Made by a program: the position numbers and the translations under genes. Positions 55,137 through 64,000 of a DNA stretch of 64,000 nucleotides are shown piece by piece; the first letter of the stretch is position 1, and each line of letters begins with the position of its first letter. The notes beneath the pieces were generated by a model that did not search any database, was not told the origin of the DNA, and saw only the letters and a program-made list of their open reading frames with translations. This stretch comes from Flavobacteriales bacterium (GTDB taxonomy: Bacteria > Bacteroidota > Bacteroidia > Flavobacteriales_E > Vicingaceae), in the NCBI GenBank assembly GCA_013359255.1, contig JABWCF010000016.1, positions 1 through 64,000 of the forward strand. The letters are read 5' to 3'.

Positions 55137-58106
55137 ATGCGTATTAAAAATATTCTGCTTTCTTCAATTTTTCTTTTAGCAATCTTTTTTAATTCGAATC
55201 AAGCGTTAGCGTGTCACGGTATGCCCTTGGTAAACTTTACGATTACCCCAGGTCCATTAGGAATTACCATTAATGGAAGTTCCGATTCGCCTACTTGCGG
55301 TTGTGGGCCTTACTATATGCAAGCCGAATTAGCATGCAACCCCAATAATTTTAATGGAAATGTTTCGTATCAGTCCTTGTTAAATGTGCCGAATTACGGT
55401 CCGCCAAACTGGCCAGACCAATGTGCCGTAGAACCTTACCACCCTATTTTTATTCCATATGCCAACCTAAATGCGGGATGCACATATTATTTAAGAGTAA
55501 GAGAGAATCCCACCGGGGGAGGAACCCCGGGTCCATGGATGCCCACTTACCAGTTTACTGTTCCCGGTCAAGCACCTGCACCTTTTGTGGTTACTCAATC
55601 TCAAACAGCGGATACCATATGTATAGGAGGAAATTCTACTTTATGCGTGAATGCCACAGGGGGCTGTTTTACTCAAGGTAATTACACCTATACATGGAAT
55701 GGTGGAGCTACTACTCCTTGTATAAATGTTTCTCCAACAGTTACCACCGGTTATAATGTGATTGTTTCAACCGGATGTGAAGATACTACATTATTTTTTA
55801 CGGTAGTAGTAGATTCTATGCCATCTGCAGGTCCTGCAGCAATAAATAATGGAAGTATATGTTTAGGACAAAATGATACACTAACATTAGGAGTTTCTAT
55901 CGGTCAAATTCAATGGCAATGGGCTCCTACCGCAAATGGACCATGGACGGATATTCCCGGAGCAAACGGAAACATGCATATTTTAGTTGCCCCTCAATCG
56001 AGTTTATGTTATAGAGCCCAACTTACCTCTTGCTTTGGTACTCAATTTGCCTATTCAAACGTAGTATGCCTAACTGTTACTCCTCCTCCTACTGTAACTG
56101 TTGCAGATAAATATATTTGTGAAACAAAATCGGGTACCTTAGAGGCTGTGGTTAGTACTCCGGGAGGAACCTACAATTGGATTCCGGGAAATATTACAAC
56201 ACCCACTATGACAGATAGTCCACAGTGGACTACCACGTATACGGTTACTTATTCTGTAGGTCCCTGTAAAGTGCCGGCTCAAGGTACTATATTTGTTAAT
56301 GCAAAACCTTATGTAGACTTTTTCTCGGACACGGTTTGTTTGGGAAATAAAACATCTTTCATTGATAATACTAGTTTGGGTCTGGGTTCTTTCATTAATA
56401 CATGGCAGTGGTATTTTGGTGATGGAAACACTTCAAACACTCAAAATAACCTTTACACTTATGGTACTTATGGTTATTTTAATGTAAAATTAGTGGTAAC
56501 ATCTGATAGTGGATGCGTGGATTCTATTACCAAACAAGTGCGGGTTTATGATAAACCAATTGCTGATTTTACAACAAAAAATATCTGTATTTACGAAACG
56601 GCAAATTTTTTAAATCAATCAACTGTTAATAGTGCAAATATTGTGCTTAATAAATGGACGCTAGGTAATGGAACAGATACTACGGCTCAATCTTTTAATT
56701 ATAATTATCAGTACTATGGGGCATATAATGTACAGTTAATAGTAGTTACCAACCAAGGGTGTGCTGATACAGTAGTTAAGCCCATCGTTGTAAATCCTCA
56801 ACCCTCATCAATTTTTACTGCAACCAATGTATGTGAAACCTATGCAACAACTTTCCAAAATTACTCTATAATACCCCAAGGGGGTATTACAGGTTGGCTT
56901 TGGTATTATGGAAATGGTGGGTCTAGCAATGCTTTTAACGATAGTTATACATATAACACGTGGGGGAACTATAAAGTTACTTTAATTGCTATTTCCGATA
57001 GTGGATGTAAGGATACCTCAGAAGTATATGTTGATGTATTTCCAAAACCAGTACCTGATTTTTCGTTAAGTACTACTTGTCAAAACGATACTATCTTATT
57101 TAATGATTTATCAACAATAGGATCAGGAACTATTTCTTCTTGGTATTGGAATTTTGGCGATGGCTCACCCACTAGCAGCCAAACAAACCCCAAAAATATT
57201 TTCTATACATCAGGCACTTACAATGTACAATTAGTAATTACTTCAGATAAAGGTTGCGTGGCAGAAATAATTAAACCTACCGACATTTATCCGAAACCAA
57301 AGGCCGAATTTTCATATTCAGATGAGTTATCGGGTTGTTCGCCTTTGTGTGTAAACTTCTTCGATCAAAGTACTATTACCAACGAATTTAATAGTACTAT
57401 TCAATATTACAAATGGACATTCAACGATGGAGAACTTTCTGCAGCAAAAAACCCGGTACATTGTTTTACTAATCGTTCTAAAGACAGGAAGATTTTTACC
57501 GTAGAATTGGAAGTTGTTTCAGACTATGGATGTAAAAGCTACTACATTGTAAAGGATTTGGTAGATGTTTACCCTCAACCTATAGCAGAATTTACGTTTG
57601 ATCCTGCTGTTTCCACAATTTTAAATCCTTTGTTTCACTTTAAAAATCACTCTCATTACGAATCTTCTTTAAGTTGGGATTTTGGAGATGGAAATTCTAC
57701 CAATATTGAAAATCCGAAGCATACATACGGAGATACTGGAACCTATAATGTTACATTAGTGGTGAAAAACGATTGGGGTTGTGCCGACACCGTAGTTTAT
57801 AAGGTAGTTGTAAAACCTGATGTAATCTACTACATTCCAAATTCATTTACACCAAATGGTGATGGAATCAACGATGTGTTTAACCTTAAAGGAAGATTAG
57901 AATTAATTCAACCAGAAACATTCAAAATGAAAATCTACGACCGTTGGGGTGAATTAATTTTTGAAACCAACGACATAGCTGCCGGATGGAATGGAACCGT
58001 TAATAACAAAAAAGTAGAAACCGAGGTTTACGTATATGTTTTCTCATTCAAAGATAAAACAGACGAATCGCATAATTTAAAGGGAACCGTTACGGTTGTA
58101 AGATAA
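55137..58106 (+). CDS. Giant secreted PKD-repeat protein with CHU_C (T9SS type B) C-terminus, first copy
   Basis: 989 aa. A signal peptide (MRIKNILLSSIFLLAIFFNS to QALA) precedes an N-terminal Cys-rich region and Ig-like segments (GGNSTLCVNATGG, GSICLGQNDTL). About six PKD domains follow, recognised by cores such as WYFGDGNTSNTQNN, WNFGDGSPTSSQTN and WDFGDGNSTNIENPKHTY with VTSDSGC-type ends. The last about 90 residues are the type B sorting domain: YIPNSFTPNGDGINDVFNL, MKIYDRWGELIFETND and GWNGTVNNKK, ending GTVTVVR. Such proteins are exported by Sec, then T9SS, and act as adhesins or surface scaffolds. It is a clear paralogue of the gene at 58604. Confidence 0.92.
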   Translation: MRIKNILLSSIFLLAIFFNSNQALACHGMPLVNFTITPGPLGITINGSSDSPTCGCGPYYMQAELACNPNNFNGNVSYQSLLNVPNYGPPNWPDQCAVEPYHPIFIPYANLNAGCTYYLRVRENPTGGGTPGPWMPTYQFTVPGQAPAPFVVTQSQTADTICIGGNSTLCVNATGGCFTQGNYTYTWNGGATTPCINVSPTVTTGYNVIVSTGCEDTTLFFTVVVDSMPSAGPAAINNGSICLGQNDTLTLGVSIGQIQWQWAPTANGPWTDIPGANGNMHILVAPQSSLCYRAQLTSCFGTQFAYSNVVCLTVTPPPTVTVADKYICETKSGTLEAVVSTPGGTYNWIPGNITTPTMTDSPQWTTTYTVTYSVGPCKVPAQGTIFVNAKPYVDFFSDTVCLGNKTSFIDNTSLGLGSFINTWQWYFGDGNTSNTQNNLYTYGTYGYFNVKLVVTSDSGCVDSITKQVRVYDKPIADFTTKNICIYETANFLNQSTVNSANIVLNKWTLGNGTDTTAQSFNYNYQYYGAYNVQLIVVTNQGCADTVVKPIVVNPQPSSIFTATNVCETYATTFQNYSIIPQGGITGWLWYYGNGGSSNAFNDSYTYNTWGNYKVTLIAISDSGCKDTSEVYVDVFPKPVPDFSLSTTCQNDTILFNDLSTIGSGTISSWYWNFGDGSPTSSQTNPKNIFYTSGTYNVQLVITSDKGCVAEIIKPTDIYPKPKAEFSYSDELSGCSPLCVNFFDQSTITNEFNSTIQYYKWTFNDGELSAAKNPVHCFTNRSKDRKIFTVELEVVSDYGCKSYYIVKDLVDVYPQPIAEFTFDPAVSTILNPLFHFKNHSHYESSLSWDFGDGNSTNIENPKHTYGDTGTYNVTLVVKNDWGCADTVVYKVVVKPDVIYYIPNSFTPNGDGINDVFNLKGRLELIQPETFKMKIYDRWGELIFETNDIAAGWNGTVNNKKVETEVYVYVFSFKDKTDESHNLKGTVTVVR

Positions 58107-58134
58107 AGATGAATTTAAACTAAAAAAGAACCAT

Positions 58135-58580
58135 ATGAAAAGATTTTTTCTATCCCTAATCACACTCACATTTATTAGTATCAGTGCTTTTTCTCAAAAC
58201 TGGACCAACGCTAATTTACGTGCCGATGGGCAATATATTTTAGGTGGAGTTGAAGCTCTCTACGAAAAGGTTACTTGTGGTAATGATGAGTATGTACTTG
58301 TAAAGTTCATCAATGTAATGATGAGTATGTACTTGTAAAGTTCATCAATCATACTTCCACTAAAGTATCGGTAGAGTGGATTGACGCAGTTTATGAGAAT
58401 GGAGGTTGGACATACGAAAAAAACAATACTCTTAAAACACTTATCCTACAGCCAAATCAAGAAATAGAAGGTAAATGCAACGAACAAAGTGTCTTGAAAA
58501 TTAAGATAAGTTCTATTATTGATTCTCCTGAAAAATTTGAACATTACATGGTTTCAGGACTTAACGTAAAAAATATTTAA
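58135..58580 (+). pseudogene. Small secreted protein gene disrupted by an exact 35-bp tandem duplication
   Basis: The frame from the ATG at 58135 has a signal peptide (RFFLSLITLTFISISAFSQ) and runs to VTCGNDEYVLVKFIN. There a 35-bp unit (58280-58314) is repeated exactly (58315-58349), shifting the frame so that it stops at 58338 after 67 codons. Removing one copy restores a continuous 136-aa reading frame to the stop at 58580: GNDEYVLVKFINHTSTKVSV, then EWIDAVYENGG, ending GLNVKNI. The restored mature protein looks like a small all-beta domain, which I do not recognise. It lies 28 nt after the first PKD gene and 23 nt before the second, so it belongs to their operon. Confidence 0.88.
58280..58349. 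repeat. Exact tandem duplication of 35 bp
   Basis: Two identical 35-nt copies lie head to tail (58280-58314 and 58315-58349). 35 is not a multiple of three, so each gain or loss of a copy shifts the frame of the host gene. The absence of any difference between copies implies a recent event or an assembly artefact. Confidence 0.97.
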
Positions 58581-58603
58581 ACCCAATCTATAACATTTTC
58601 ATT

Positions 58604-61600
58604 ATGAAAAATATTTTCAATAAGAACAAAATACAAGCTCTTTTAATTGCTTCTCTTTTGTTTATACTGCCCTCTTTGGCCTATTCACAATGTAGTACAG
58701 TAACGGTTACATGGTCAACCGGATGGTGTAGTATTTGTAATGGTAATACAGGAAACTACTCGTGCAATCCACCATGGTCCGGCAGCGGAATGTGGAATAA
58801 TGGAATTAGAACCTTTGCCGACCCTGTTCCTCCGGGAAATATTGTTACTTCCGTTAGTATAATAGTAGAAAAAGTAAACTGTGGATACACCAATTTATGT
58901 GTTACATTAAATGGTGCACCTGTTCAGTGTTTAGCTCCGGTTGGAGGTAATTGTGGCTGTGGTACATGCTGGCCACAAACATTTACCAATACATGGCCAT
59001 GCCCCACAGGAGCTCCAAACTACGTTTACGGAGGCATTAATCAAATACAATTAATTAATACGGGTACCATTTGCGTAAGCAGTGCCATTATTACCATTTG
59101 TTATCAGCCTTGCTGCCCCCCCCCTCCCGCTATCCCTAATATGAACGGACCAACTACAGTTTGTGAAGGTGGTACTTATACTTATAGTGTTCCTACAATG
59201 CCTTTAGCCCAAAGTTATAACTGGACAGTACCAACAGGTGCAACAGTTCAAAGTGGGCAAGGAACAAATACAGTAACCGTTCAGTTTGGAAACACAAGTG
59301 GAAATATCTGTGTAAACTATACTGATACTTGCACAAACAGCCCTGATTTATGCGTACCCATACAAGTAGATTTAAAACCCTCCCCTTCCAATGCAGGTCC
59401 TGACCAATTTATTTGCGGAGCGGTTGGCCAGTTAGCAGGAAATATACCAGGAATAGGCACAGGGTTATGGAACGTATTATTCGGAGGAAGTACCGTTAAC
59501 AACCCAACTCAAAACAATTCAATAGTAAATAACCTTTCCGTTGGACCTAATTCTTTTGAATGGGAAATAACAAACACTCCGGCATGCCCTTCTTCCAGAG
59601 ATACAGTAGTACTGACAAGATATGCCCAACCTCAAGCAGATTTTGTTGCAACTACCGTTTGTTTTGGAAGCCCAACTGTGTTTGTAAACACAACCAATAA
59701 CAATGGGGCAAACATAGCCAGCTACGAATGGGATTTAAACAGCGATGGAATAATGGATTATTTTGTTCCCAACTTCTCACACACATTTGCTCTGCCTGGT
59801 ATTTATAATTCTTGCTTAATAGTTACCTCTACCGATGGATGCAAGGATACAATATGTAAACCTGTAGTAGTAAACCCAATGCCAATTGCTGACTACACTG
59901 CCAATAATGTTTGCGATGGAGCAACTATGAGTTTCTTTAACACTTCGAATATTCTTTCAGGAACCATAGATGTTTATGACTGGCAATTTGGTGATGGCAG
60001 CTCTTCAAATCTTGTAAATCCTACACATTTATATGCAGGACCAGGCTTATATACAGTAACCCTAACCGTTACATCTGATAGTGGTTGCACCTCTTCCATT
60101 ACTAAAACCATTCAGATTTACTCTAATCCTACGGCAAATTTCTCTGCTCCAAACCGATGCTTATATGATGCGGTTAACTTTTTTGACCAATCCGTAGTGG
60201 GTAACGCAACCATTGCTGCGTGGGATTGGAATTTTGGAGACAATAGCACATCAAATGTTCAACACCCCTCTCATTTGTATTCCTTCTACAATAACTATCA
60301 AGTTCAGTTAATTGTTACCTCTTCTCAAGGTTGTAAAGATACCATCATAAAAACGGTTGTAGTTCACCCTATACCTACAGCAAACTTCACGGCCAACAAT
60401 GTTTGCTTAGGAGATCCTACAAACTTTGTTAATCTCTCAACAATCCCTCAGGGTTCTTTTAGCGAACAATGGTTTTTCGGTGACGGAGGCAATACAAATA
60501 CATTTAATGCAACACATAACTATCTGCAACCAGGTAATTTTATACCTTACTTGGTTATTACCTCAGACAGTGGCTGTAAGGATACGGCTTTCCTAAACAT
60601 TGAAGTATGGGCTATTCCTGAACCACAGTTTTCTTTAAACAATACTTGTGAAAATGATACAGTAATCTTTACGGATCTTTCACAAATTGTTCTTGGCAAT
60701 ATTGTAGGTTGGACATGGGATTTTGGCAATGGATTACCCGTTAGCAACCAGCAAAATCCATTTAATTTTTATTATGCACCAGGAGGGTATACTGTGATTT
60801 TAACAACCACTTCCGACAAAGGATGTGTTAAAACACTAACCAAACAAATTGATATTTTCCCTTCTCCAAAAGTTGATTTTGCATATTCTGATGAATTGGT
60901 GGGCTGTTCTCCTCTTTGCATCGACTTTTTCGACCAAAGTACCATTAATCCTATGTACAATAGCACACTACAGCACTACTTATGGAACTTTGGTGATGAA
61001 ATCAGTTCTGTAGAAAAAAACCCAAATCACTGCTATTCTAACAGAACACCTGATAAAAAAATATTCTCCGTAGATTTAACTGTAAAGAGCAATTTGGGTT
61101 GTAAAGGATACTTTATTATCAAAGACTTGGTAGATGTTTACCCACAGCCAACTGCCGAATTTACTTTTGACCCTTTTGCCACAACCATCTTAAACCCAGA
61201 ATTTAGATTTACTGATCATTCATGGGGGCATGATTCTCTAAGTTGGAATTTCGGAGATGGAAATACCTCTTCTGTACAAAATCCAAAGCACACATACGAA
61301 GATACAGGCACATTTAATGTTAGTCTTGTTGTAAAAAATGCCTATGGTTGTACAGATACTGTTTCTTACAAAATAATCGTTCGTCCGGAATTCCAATTCT
61401 ATATCCCCAATGCCTTTACCCCTGGTGGAGACGGTGTAAATGATGTATTCAGAGGTACTGGGTTTGGATTCGATTTCTCTAAACCTGAAAACTACAATAT
61501 GAAAATTTACGACAGGTGGGGTGAACTTATATTCGAAACAAATGAATACGCCAACGGTTGGAATGGAATGGCTAATGGTAAAAAACTAAAACCAGATGCA

Positions 61601-61678
61601 TTTGTTTACTTTATTACTGTTATTGATTCTTATGGAATGGAACACGAATTCAGAGGCACTGTAACTCTTGTTCGTTAG
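58604..61678 (+). CDS. Giant secreted PKD-repeat protein with CHU_C (T9SS type B) C-terminus, second copy
   Basis: 1024 aa. A signal peptide (IQALLIASLLFILPSLAYSQ) precedes a Cys-rich N-terminal region. An Ig-like module near residues 185-250 (TVCEGGTYTYSVPTMP) is followed by about seven PKD domains (WQFGDGSSSNLVNPTHLY, WNFGDNSTSNVQHPSHLY, WNFGDGNTSSVQNPKHTY). A CHU_C sorting domain ends the protein (YIPNAFTPGGDGVNDVF, YDRWGELIFETNE, GTVTLVR). The last about 600 residues run parallel to the first copy, for example YPQPTAEFTFDP against YPQPIAEFTFDP. A nine-C homopolymer (59116-59124) encodes part of CCPPPPAIPN and could slip. A bidirectional terminator follows. Confidence 0.92.
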   Translation: MKNIFNKNKIQALLIASLLFILPSLAYSQCSTVTVTWSTGWCSICNGNTGNYSCNPPWSGSGMWNNGIRTFADPVPPGNIVTSVSIIVEKVNCGYTNLCVTLNGAPVQCLAPVGGNCGCGTCWPQTFTNTWPCPTGAPNYVYGGINQIQLINTGTICVSSAIITICYQPCCPPPPAIPNMNGPTTVCEGGTYTYSVPTMPLAQSYNWTVPTGATVQSGQGTNTVTVQFGNTSGNICVNYTDTCTNSPDLCVPIQVDLKPSPSNAGPDQFICGAVGQLAGNIPGIGTGLWNVLFGGSTVNNPTQNNSIVNNLSVGPNSFEWEITNTPACPSSRDTVVLTRYAQPQADFVATTVCFGSPTVFVNTTNNNGANIASYEWDLNSDGIMDYFVPNFSHTFALPGIYNSCLIVTSTDGCKDTICKPVVVNPMPIADYTANNVCDGATMSFFNTSNILSGTIDVYDWQFGDGSSSNLVNPTHLYAGPGLYTVTLTVTSDSGCTSSITKTIQIYSNPTANFSAPNRCLYDAVNFFDQSVVGNATIAAWDWNFGDNSTSNVQHPSHLYSFYNNYQVQLIVTSSQGCKDTIIKTVVVHPIPTANFTANNVCLGDPTNFVNLSTIPQGSFSEQWFFGDGGNTNTFNATHNYLQPGNFIPYLVITSDSGCKDTAFLNIEVWAIPEPQFSLNNTCENDTVIFTDLSQIVLGNIVGWTWDFGNGLPVSNQQNPFNFYYAPGGYTVILTTTSDKGCVKTLTKQIDIFPSPKVDFAYSDELVGCSPLCIDFFDQSTINPMYNSTLQHYLWNFGDEISSVEKNPNHCYSNRTPDKKIFSVDLTVKSNLGCKGYFIIKDLVDVYPQPTAEFTFDPFATTILNPEFRFTDHSWGHDSLSWNFGDGNTSSVQNPKHTYEDTGTFNVSLVVKNAYGCTDTVSYKIIVRPEFQFYIPNAFTPGGDGVNDVFRGTGFGFDFSKPENYNMKIYDRWGELIFETNEYANGWNGMANGKKLKPDAFVYFITVIDSYGMEHEFRGTVTLVR
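59116..59124 (+). repeat. Nine-base C homopolymer in the second PKD gene
   Basis: Nine consecutive C in a low-GC coding sequence. Slippage by one base would truncate the protein shortly after residue 172, before the PKD and sorting domains. Confidence 0.9.
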
Positions 61679-61694
61679 TCACATACATACTTAT

Positions 61695-61735
61695 AAAATA
61701 GAAAAGGGCATTTTTTAAATGCCCTTTTCTATTTT
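61695..61735. terminator. Bidirectional terminator between the PKD operon and the aminotransferase gene
   Basis: A 17-bp inverted repeat (61695-61711 / 61719-61735) has core GGGCAT / ATGCCC and A/T runs on both sides. It serves the convergent genes at 61678 (plus) and 61752 (minus). Confidence 0.88.
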
Positions 61736-61751
61736 TATGAAAGTTAAAATT

Positions 61752-62975
61752 TTACAGAGCTTCCATTTTTTTATTCTTTTCTACTCTATTCGGATATACT
61801 TTCAATGCCTCTTCTAAACAAACCAATGCATTCTTTAAATCTTCTCTTTTAAGCACGTAAGCCATTCTAACTTGATTTTTTCCGTTTCCTTTAGTTGCGT
61901 AAAAACCCGTTGCCGGTGCCAACATAACCGTTTGTTTTTTGTATTCAAAACTTTCGAGCATCCATTTACAAAAATTATCTGCATCATCTATTGGTAATTC
62001 TGCTACTGCATAAAATGCTCCGCTAGGCGTGGGACAAATTACTCCTTCTATTTTATTCAATCCGTTAACCAAAACCTTCCTTCTTTCATCGTATTCGGAA
62101 ATTACTTCATCAAAATACTTTTGAGGAGTTTTTAAAGCGGCTTCTGCAGCAACTTGTCCAATAGTTGGTGGGCTTAATCTTGCTTGTGCATATTTAAGTG
62201 CCGTTTGCATTACCTCCTTATTTTTAGATATTAACGCACCTATTCTTGCACCACACATACTATACCGTTTCGAAACTGAATCAACCACAACGGTATAATC
62301 GTCTATTCCTTCTAACTGAAGTACCGAGATATGCTTTTTACCATCGTAGCAGAATTCTCTGTAAACCTCGTCTGAAAATAAAAACAAACGATACTTTTTA
62401 ACAATTTCTTTCAAACTTTCCAACTCATTTTCTGAATATAAATACCCGGTTGGATTACCTGGATTACAAATTAATATGGCCTTTGTATTAGGGGTTATTA
62501 ATTTTTCAAACTCTTCTATCTTGGGCAATGAAAAACCTGTATCTATATATGATGTAATGGGCTTAATTTTAACTCCCGCGGTTGTGGCAAATCCATTATA
62601 ATTTGCATAAAATGGTTCAGGAATAATCACTTCATCTCCGGGATTTAAACATGTAAAAAATGCAAACAACAGAGCTTCTGAACCACCTGTGGTTACAATA
62701 ATATTTGTGTAATCGATGTTTAATTTATAAGAGTTGTAATATGCTGCCAACCCTTTTCTATAGCTTTCTATGCCGGCAGAGTGGCTATATTCTAATACTT
62801 CTAATTTGTTGTTTTTAATTGCATCTAAAGCCACTTCAGGTGTTTTAATATCGGGCTGACCGATGTTTAGATGATATACTTTTACCCCTCTCTTTTTAGC
62901 TGCTTCGGCATAGGGAACTAATTTTCTGATGGGGGATTCGGGCATTTCAGCTCCTCGGTTTGATAATAATGGCAT
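61752..62975 (-). CDS. Class I/II PLP-dependent aminotransferase
   Basis: 407 aa, aminotransferase fold type I. It has YHLNIGQPDIKTPE, VTTGGSEALLFAFFTCLNPG, EPFYANYNGFA, ILICNPGNPTGYLYSENELE, LFSDEVYREFCYDG, and the PLP lysine in VDSVSKRYSMCGARIG (Lys near residue 236). The final NQVRMAYVL carries the carboxylate-binding Arg. The sequence resembles the aspartate/aromatic subgroup (I-gamma). The donor amino acid cannot be fixed. It is a single-gene unit that ends at a bidirectional terminator. Confidence 0.92.
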   Translation of the reverse strand: MPLLSNRGAEMPESPIRKLVPYAEAAKKRGVKVYHLNIGQPDIKTPEVALDAIKNNKLEVLEYSHSAGIESYRKGLAAYYNSYKLNIDYTNIIVTTGGSEALLFAFFTCLNPGDEVIIPEPFYANYNGFATTAGVKIKPITSYIDTGFSLPKIEEFEKLITPNTKAILICNPGNPTGYLYSENELESLKEIVKKYRLFLFSDEVYREFCYDGKKHISVLQLEGIDDYTVVVDSVSKRYSMCGARIGALISKNKEVMQTALKYAQARLSPPTIGQVAAEAALKTPQKYFDEVISEYDERRKVLVNGLNKIEGVICPTPSGAFYAVAELPIDDADNFCKWMLESFEYKKQTVMLAPATGFYATKGNGKNQVRMAYVLKREDLKNALVCLEEALKVYPNRVEKNKKMEAL

Positions 62976-63390
62976 GATGGTATGTTTTTTTGCAAAAGTC
63001 CTAAATTACAATCATAAAATAAGAATTTGCCGGGCAGAAACTTTCTTCATTTTCCTAAACTCCTTTTTTGTTTTTCCACTAGCCTTGCTATTCCTTTAAA
63101 TTCTAACATATAGCTTCATTGTATTAGTGGTTATTTCTTCTTCTCTTCATTAATAACCCATTTTACTTGGAGATATTAAAAGATATGAAGATAATATCTT
63201 GGGTATTTGTAAAATTAGATGTTTTGGAAATTCTGCTTTTGTACAGTTACAAGATGTATTGTTGTTCTTAAAAAGAATAGGTATGCTACGGTTGTTTACG
63301 AAAGAGAACTAGAATTTTAATCTTCCGCCTTCAATTGTTTTTTTTAGTTTTATTTCTTAATTAACAAATTGCAGCGTCTTATTTTTTACA
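62976..63390. other. Intergenic region without recognised gene
   Basis: About 415 bp of AT-rich sequence between the aminotransferase start and the terminator of the DUF1573 gene. A box GACTTTTG (minus strand, 63000-62993), one mismatch to the -7 consensus, may belong to the aminotransferase promoter, but no -33 was found. I see no tRNA, repeat or convincing reading frame; the longest ATG-started frame is 28 codons. Confidence 0.6.
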
Positions 63391-63426
63391 AAAAAAAGGC
63401 TTACTGGAAATAACAGTAAGCCTTTT
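63391..63426 (-). terminator. Terminator of the DUF1573 gene
   Basis: Stem AAAAGGCTTACTG (63394-63406) / CAGTAAGCCTTTT (63414-63426) has a 7-nt loop. On the minus strand it is followed by a run of T (complement of 63391-63397), 22 nt after the stop codon. Confidence 0.9.
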
Positions 63427-63447
63427 AAAATAACTTTACAACATTCA

Positions 63448-63900
63448 TTAAGGCTCAATAGGAGCTCCACTTGGGGTTTGTTTTTCCGGTGAAGTTTGAG
63501 GAGCCACTACATTTCCTTTAATTCTTAACACCTTAGTTGGCTCACTGGCATTTGAAGTAATAGTAATAGATTTATTTATAGGCCCTAAACGTTTTGTATC
63601 GTATTTTACAGAGATAGAAGCACTCTCTCCTGGTTTTACGGGATTGGTTGGCCAAGTAGGTACGGTGCACCCACAAGAGCCTCTGGCATTTGATATAATT
63701 AGAGGCTCTTTGCCTGTATTGGTAAACTTAAATTCACGAGTTCCATCTGCACCTTGTTCGATGGTTCCGTAATCTACAACTTCTGTTTCAAAATTTAAAA
63801 CAGCTGCATTTGGATTCTCAACAGCAACAGGAGTTTCCTGAGCCTTTGCCCCAAAAAATGTGAAGGCCGCTACTCCTAGTGATAAAATGGCTTTTTTCAT
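63448..63900 (-). CDS. DUF1573 exported protein (ASH/HYDIN-like beta domain)
   Basis: 150 aa. A signal peptide (KKAILSLGVAAFTFFGAKAQ) precedes one DUF1573 domain: VDYGTIEQGADGTREFKFTN, TGKEPLIISNARGSCGCTVP, PGESASISVKYDTKRLGPIN and KSITITSNASEPTKVLRIKG. A Pro-rich tail follows. The SCGCT motif is typical of the family. The fold is an immunoglobulin-like beta-sandwich; the function in Bacteroidota is not known. It has its own promoter and terminator. Confidence 0.9.
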   Translation of the reverse strand: MKKAILSLGVAAFTFFGAKAQETPVAVENPNAAVLNFETEVVDYGTIEQGADGTREFKFTNTGKEPLIISNARGSCGCTVPTWPTNPVKPGESASISVKYDTKRLGPINKSITITSNASEPTKVLRIKGNVVAPQTSPEKQTPSGAPIEP

Positions 63901-63923
63901 AATACTTATAAATTTTAGTAGTT

Positions 63924-63954
63924 CAAATGTAATACTATTTATTTTATATTTAAA
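63924..63954 (-). promoter_or_regulatory. Promoter of the DUF1573 gene
   Basis: On the minus strand TTTA (63954-63951), 19 nt, TACATTTG (63931-63924): an exact -7 box and a -33 with one mismatch. The ATG follows 23 nt later. Confidence 0.55.
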
Positions 63955-64000
63955 ATGCTTAACATTTCATTAACACCAAGCACTAAACACTTTTAACTCT

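Noticed and set aside
63185-63271. 28-codon frame starting at ATG in the 62976-63390 gap
   Set aside because: Very short, Tyr/Leu/Cys-rich, without promoter or recognisable motif.

Overview
The window is chromosomal DNA of a low-GC member of the Bacteroidota. Three kinds of sequence support this. Type IX secretion cargo is present: three proteins end (or would end) in the gliding-motility-associated CHU_C domain, and a fourth locus carries a type A sorting tail. Promoters follow the Bacteroidota pattern TTTG - 18 to 20 nt - TAnnTTTG and are visible before purH, rpsU, a tRNA cluster, a comEA-like operon, icd, dnaX, rpsF and a DUF1573 gene. Most starts lack a Shine-Dalgarno (SD) sequence. No insertion sequence, prophage, CRISPR array or rRNA was seen. 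The gene content suggests a rod-shaped, respiring organism (mreBCD-mrdA-rodA, NADP-isocitrate dehydrogenase, acyl-CoA dehydrogenase). The exact order cannot be fixed from this sequence.

Layout. 1-1.65 kb: the 5' part of a CHU_C secreted protein and a decayed type A sorting-domain gene. 1.7-9.9 kb (minus): purH, mreB, mreC, mreD, mrdA (PBP2), rodA and an AI-2E family membrane protein, i.e. the rod-elongation operon behind a purine gene. 10-15.4 kb (plus): a MacB/FtsX permease, a lipoprotein, a UPF0173 metallo-hydrolase, parA, parB and a DUF5683 gene. 15.4-25.4 kb: corA, htpG, a lemA plus two TPM-domain genes, a secreted nuclease-like protein, pbpC and two unrecognised exported proteins. 25.4-40.6 kb (plus): the information-processing block rpsU, xerC-like recombinase, hpf, four tRNAs, tuf, tRNA-Trp, secE, nusG, rplK, rplA, rplJ, rplL, rpoB, rpoC and a DUF3467 gene. 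40.6-51.3 kb (minus): acyl-CoA dehydrogenase, apt, a helix-hairpin-helix membrane protein, a sodium symporter with a 47-aa partner, icd, an M16 protease and dnaX. 51.4-52.6 kb (plus): rpsF-rpsR-rplI. 52.6-61.7 kb: an M1 aminopeptidase and two giant paralogous PKD surface proteins flanking a gene broken by an exact 35-bp tandem duplication. 61.7-64 kb (minus): an aminotransferase and a DUF1573 protein.

Most of the window is conserved housekeeping sequence. The points I would look at first are: strong SD sequences confined to rpsR, rplI and hpf in a phylum whose ribosomes hide the anti-SD (bS18, the rpsR product, is one of the proteins that hides it); the 35-bp duplication between the two PKD genes; terminator-like hairpins between rpoB and rpoC and directly against the xerC start codon; a tiny MetS-like subunit beside the NSS transporter; and long C or G homopolymers in surface-protein genes.
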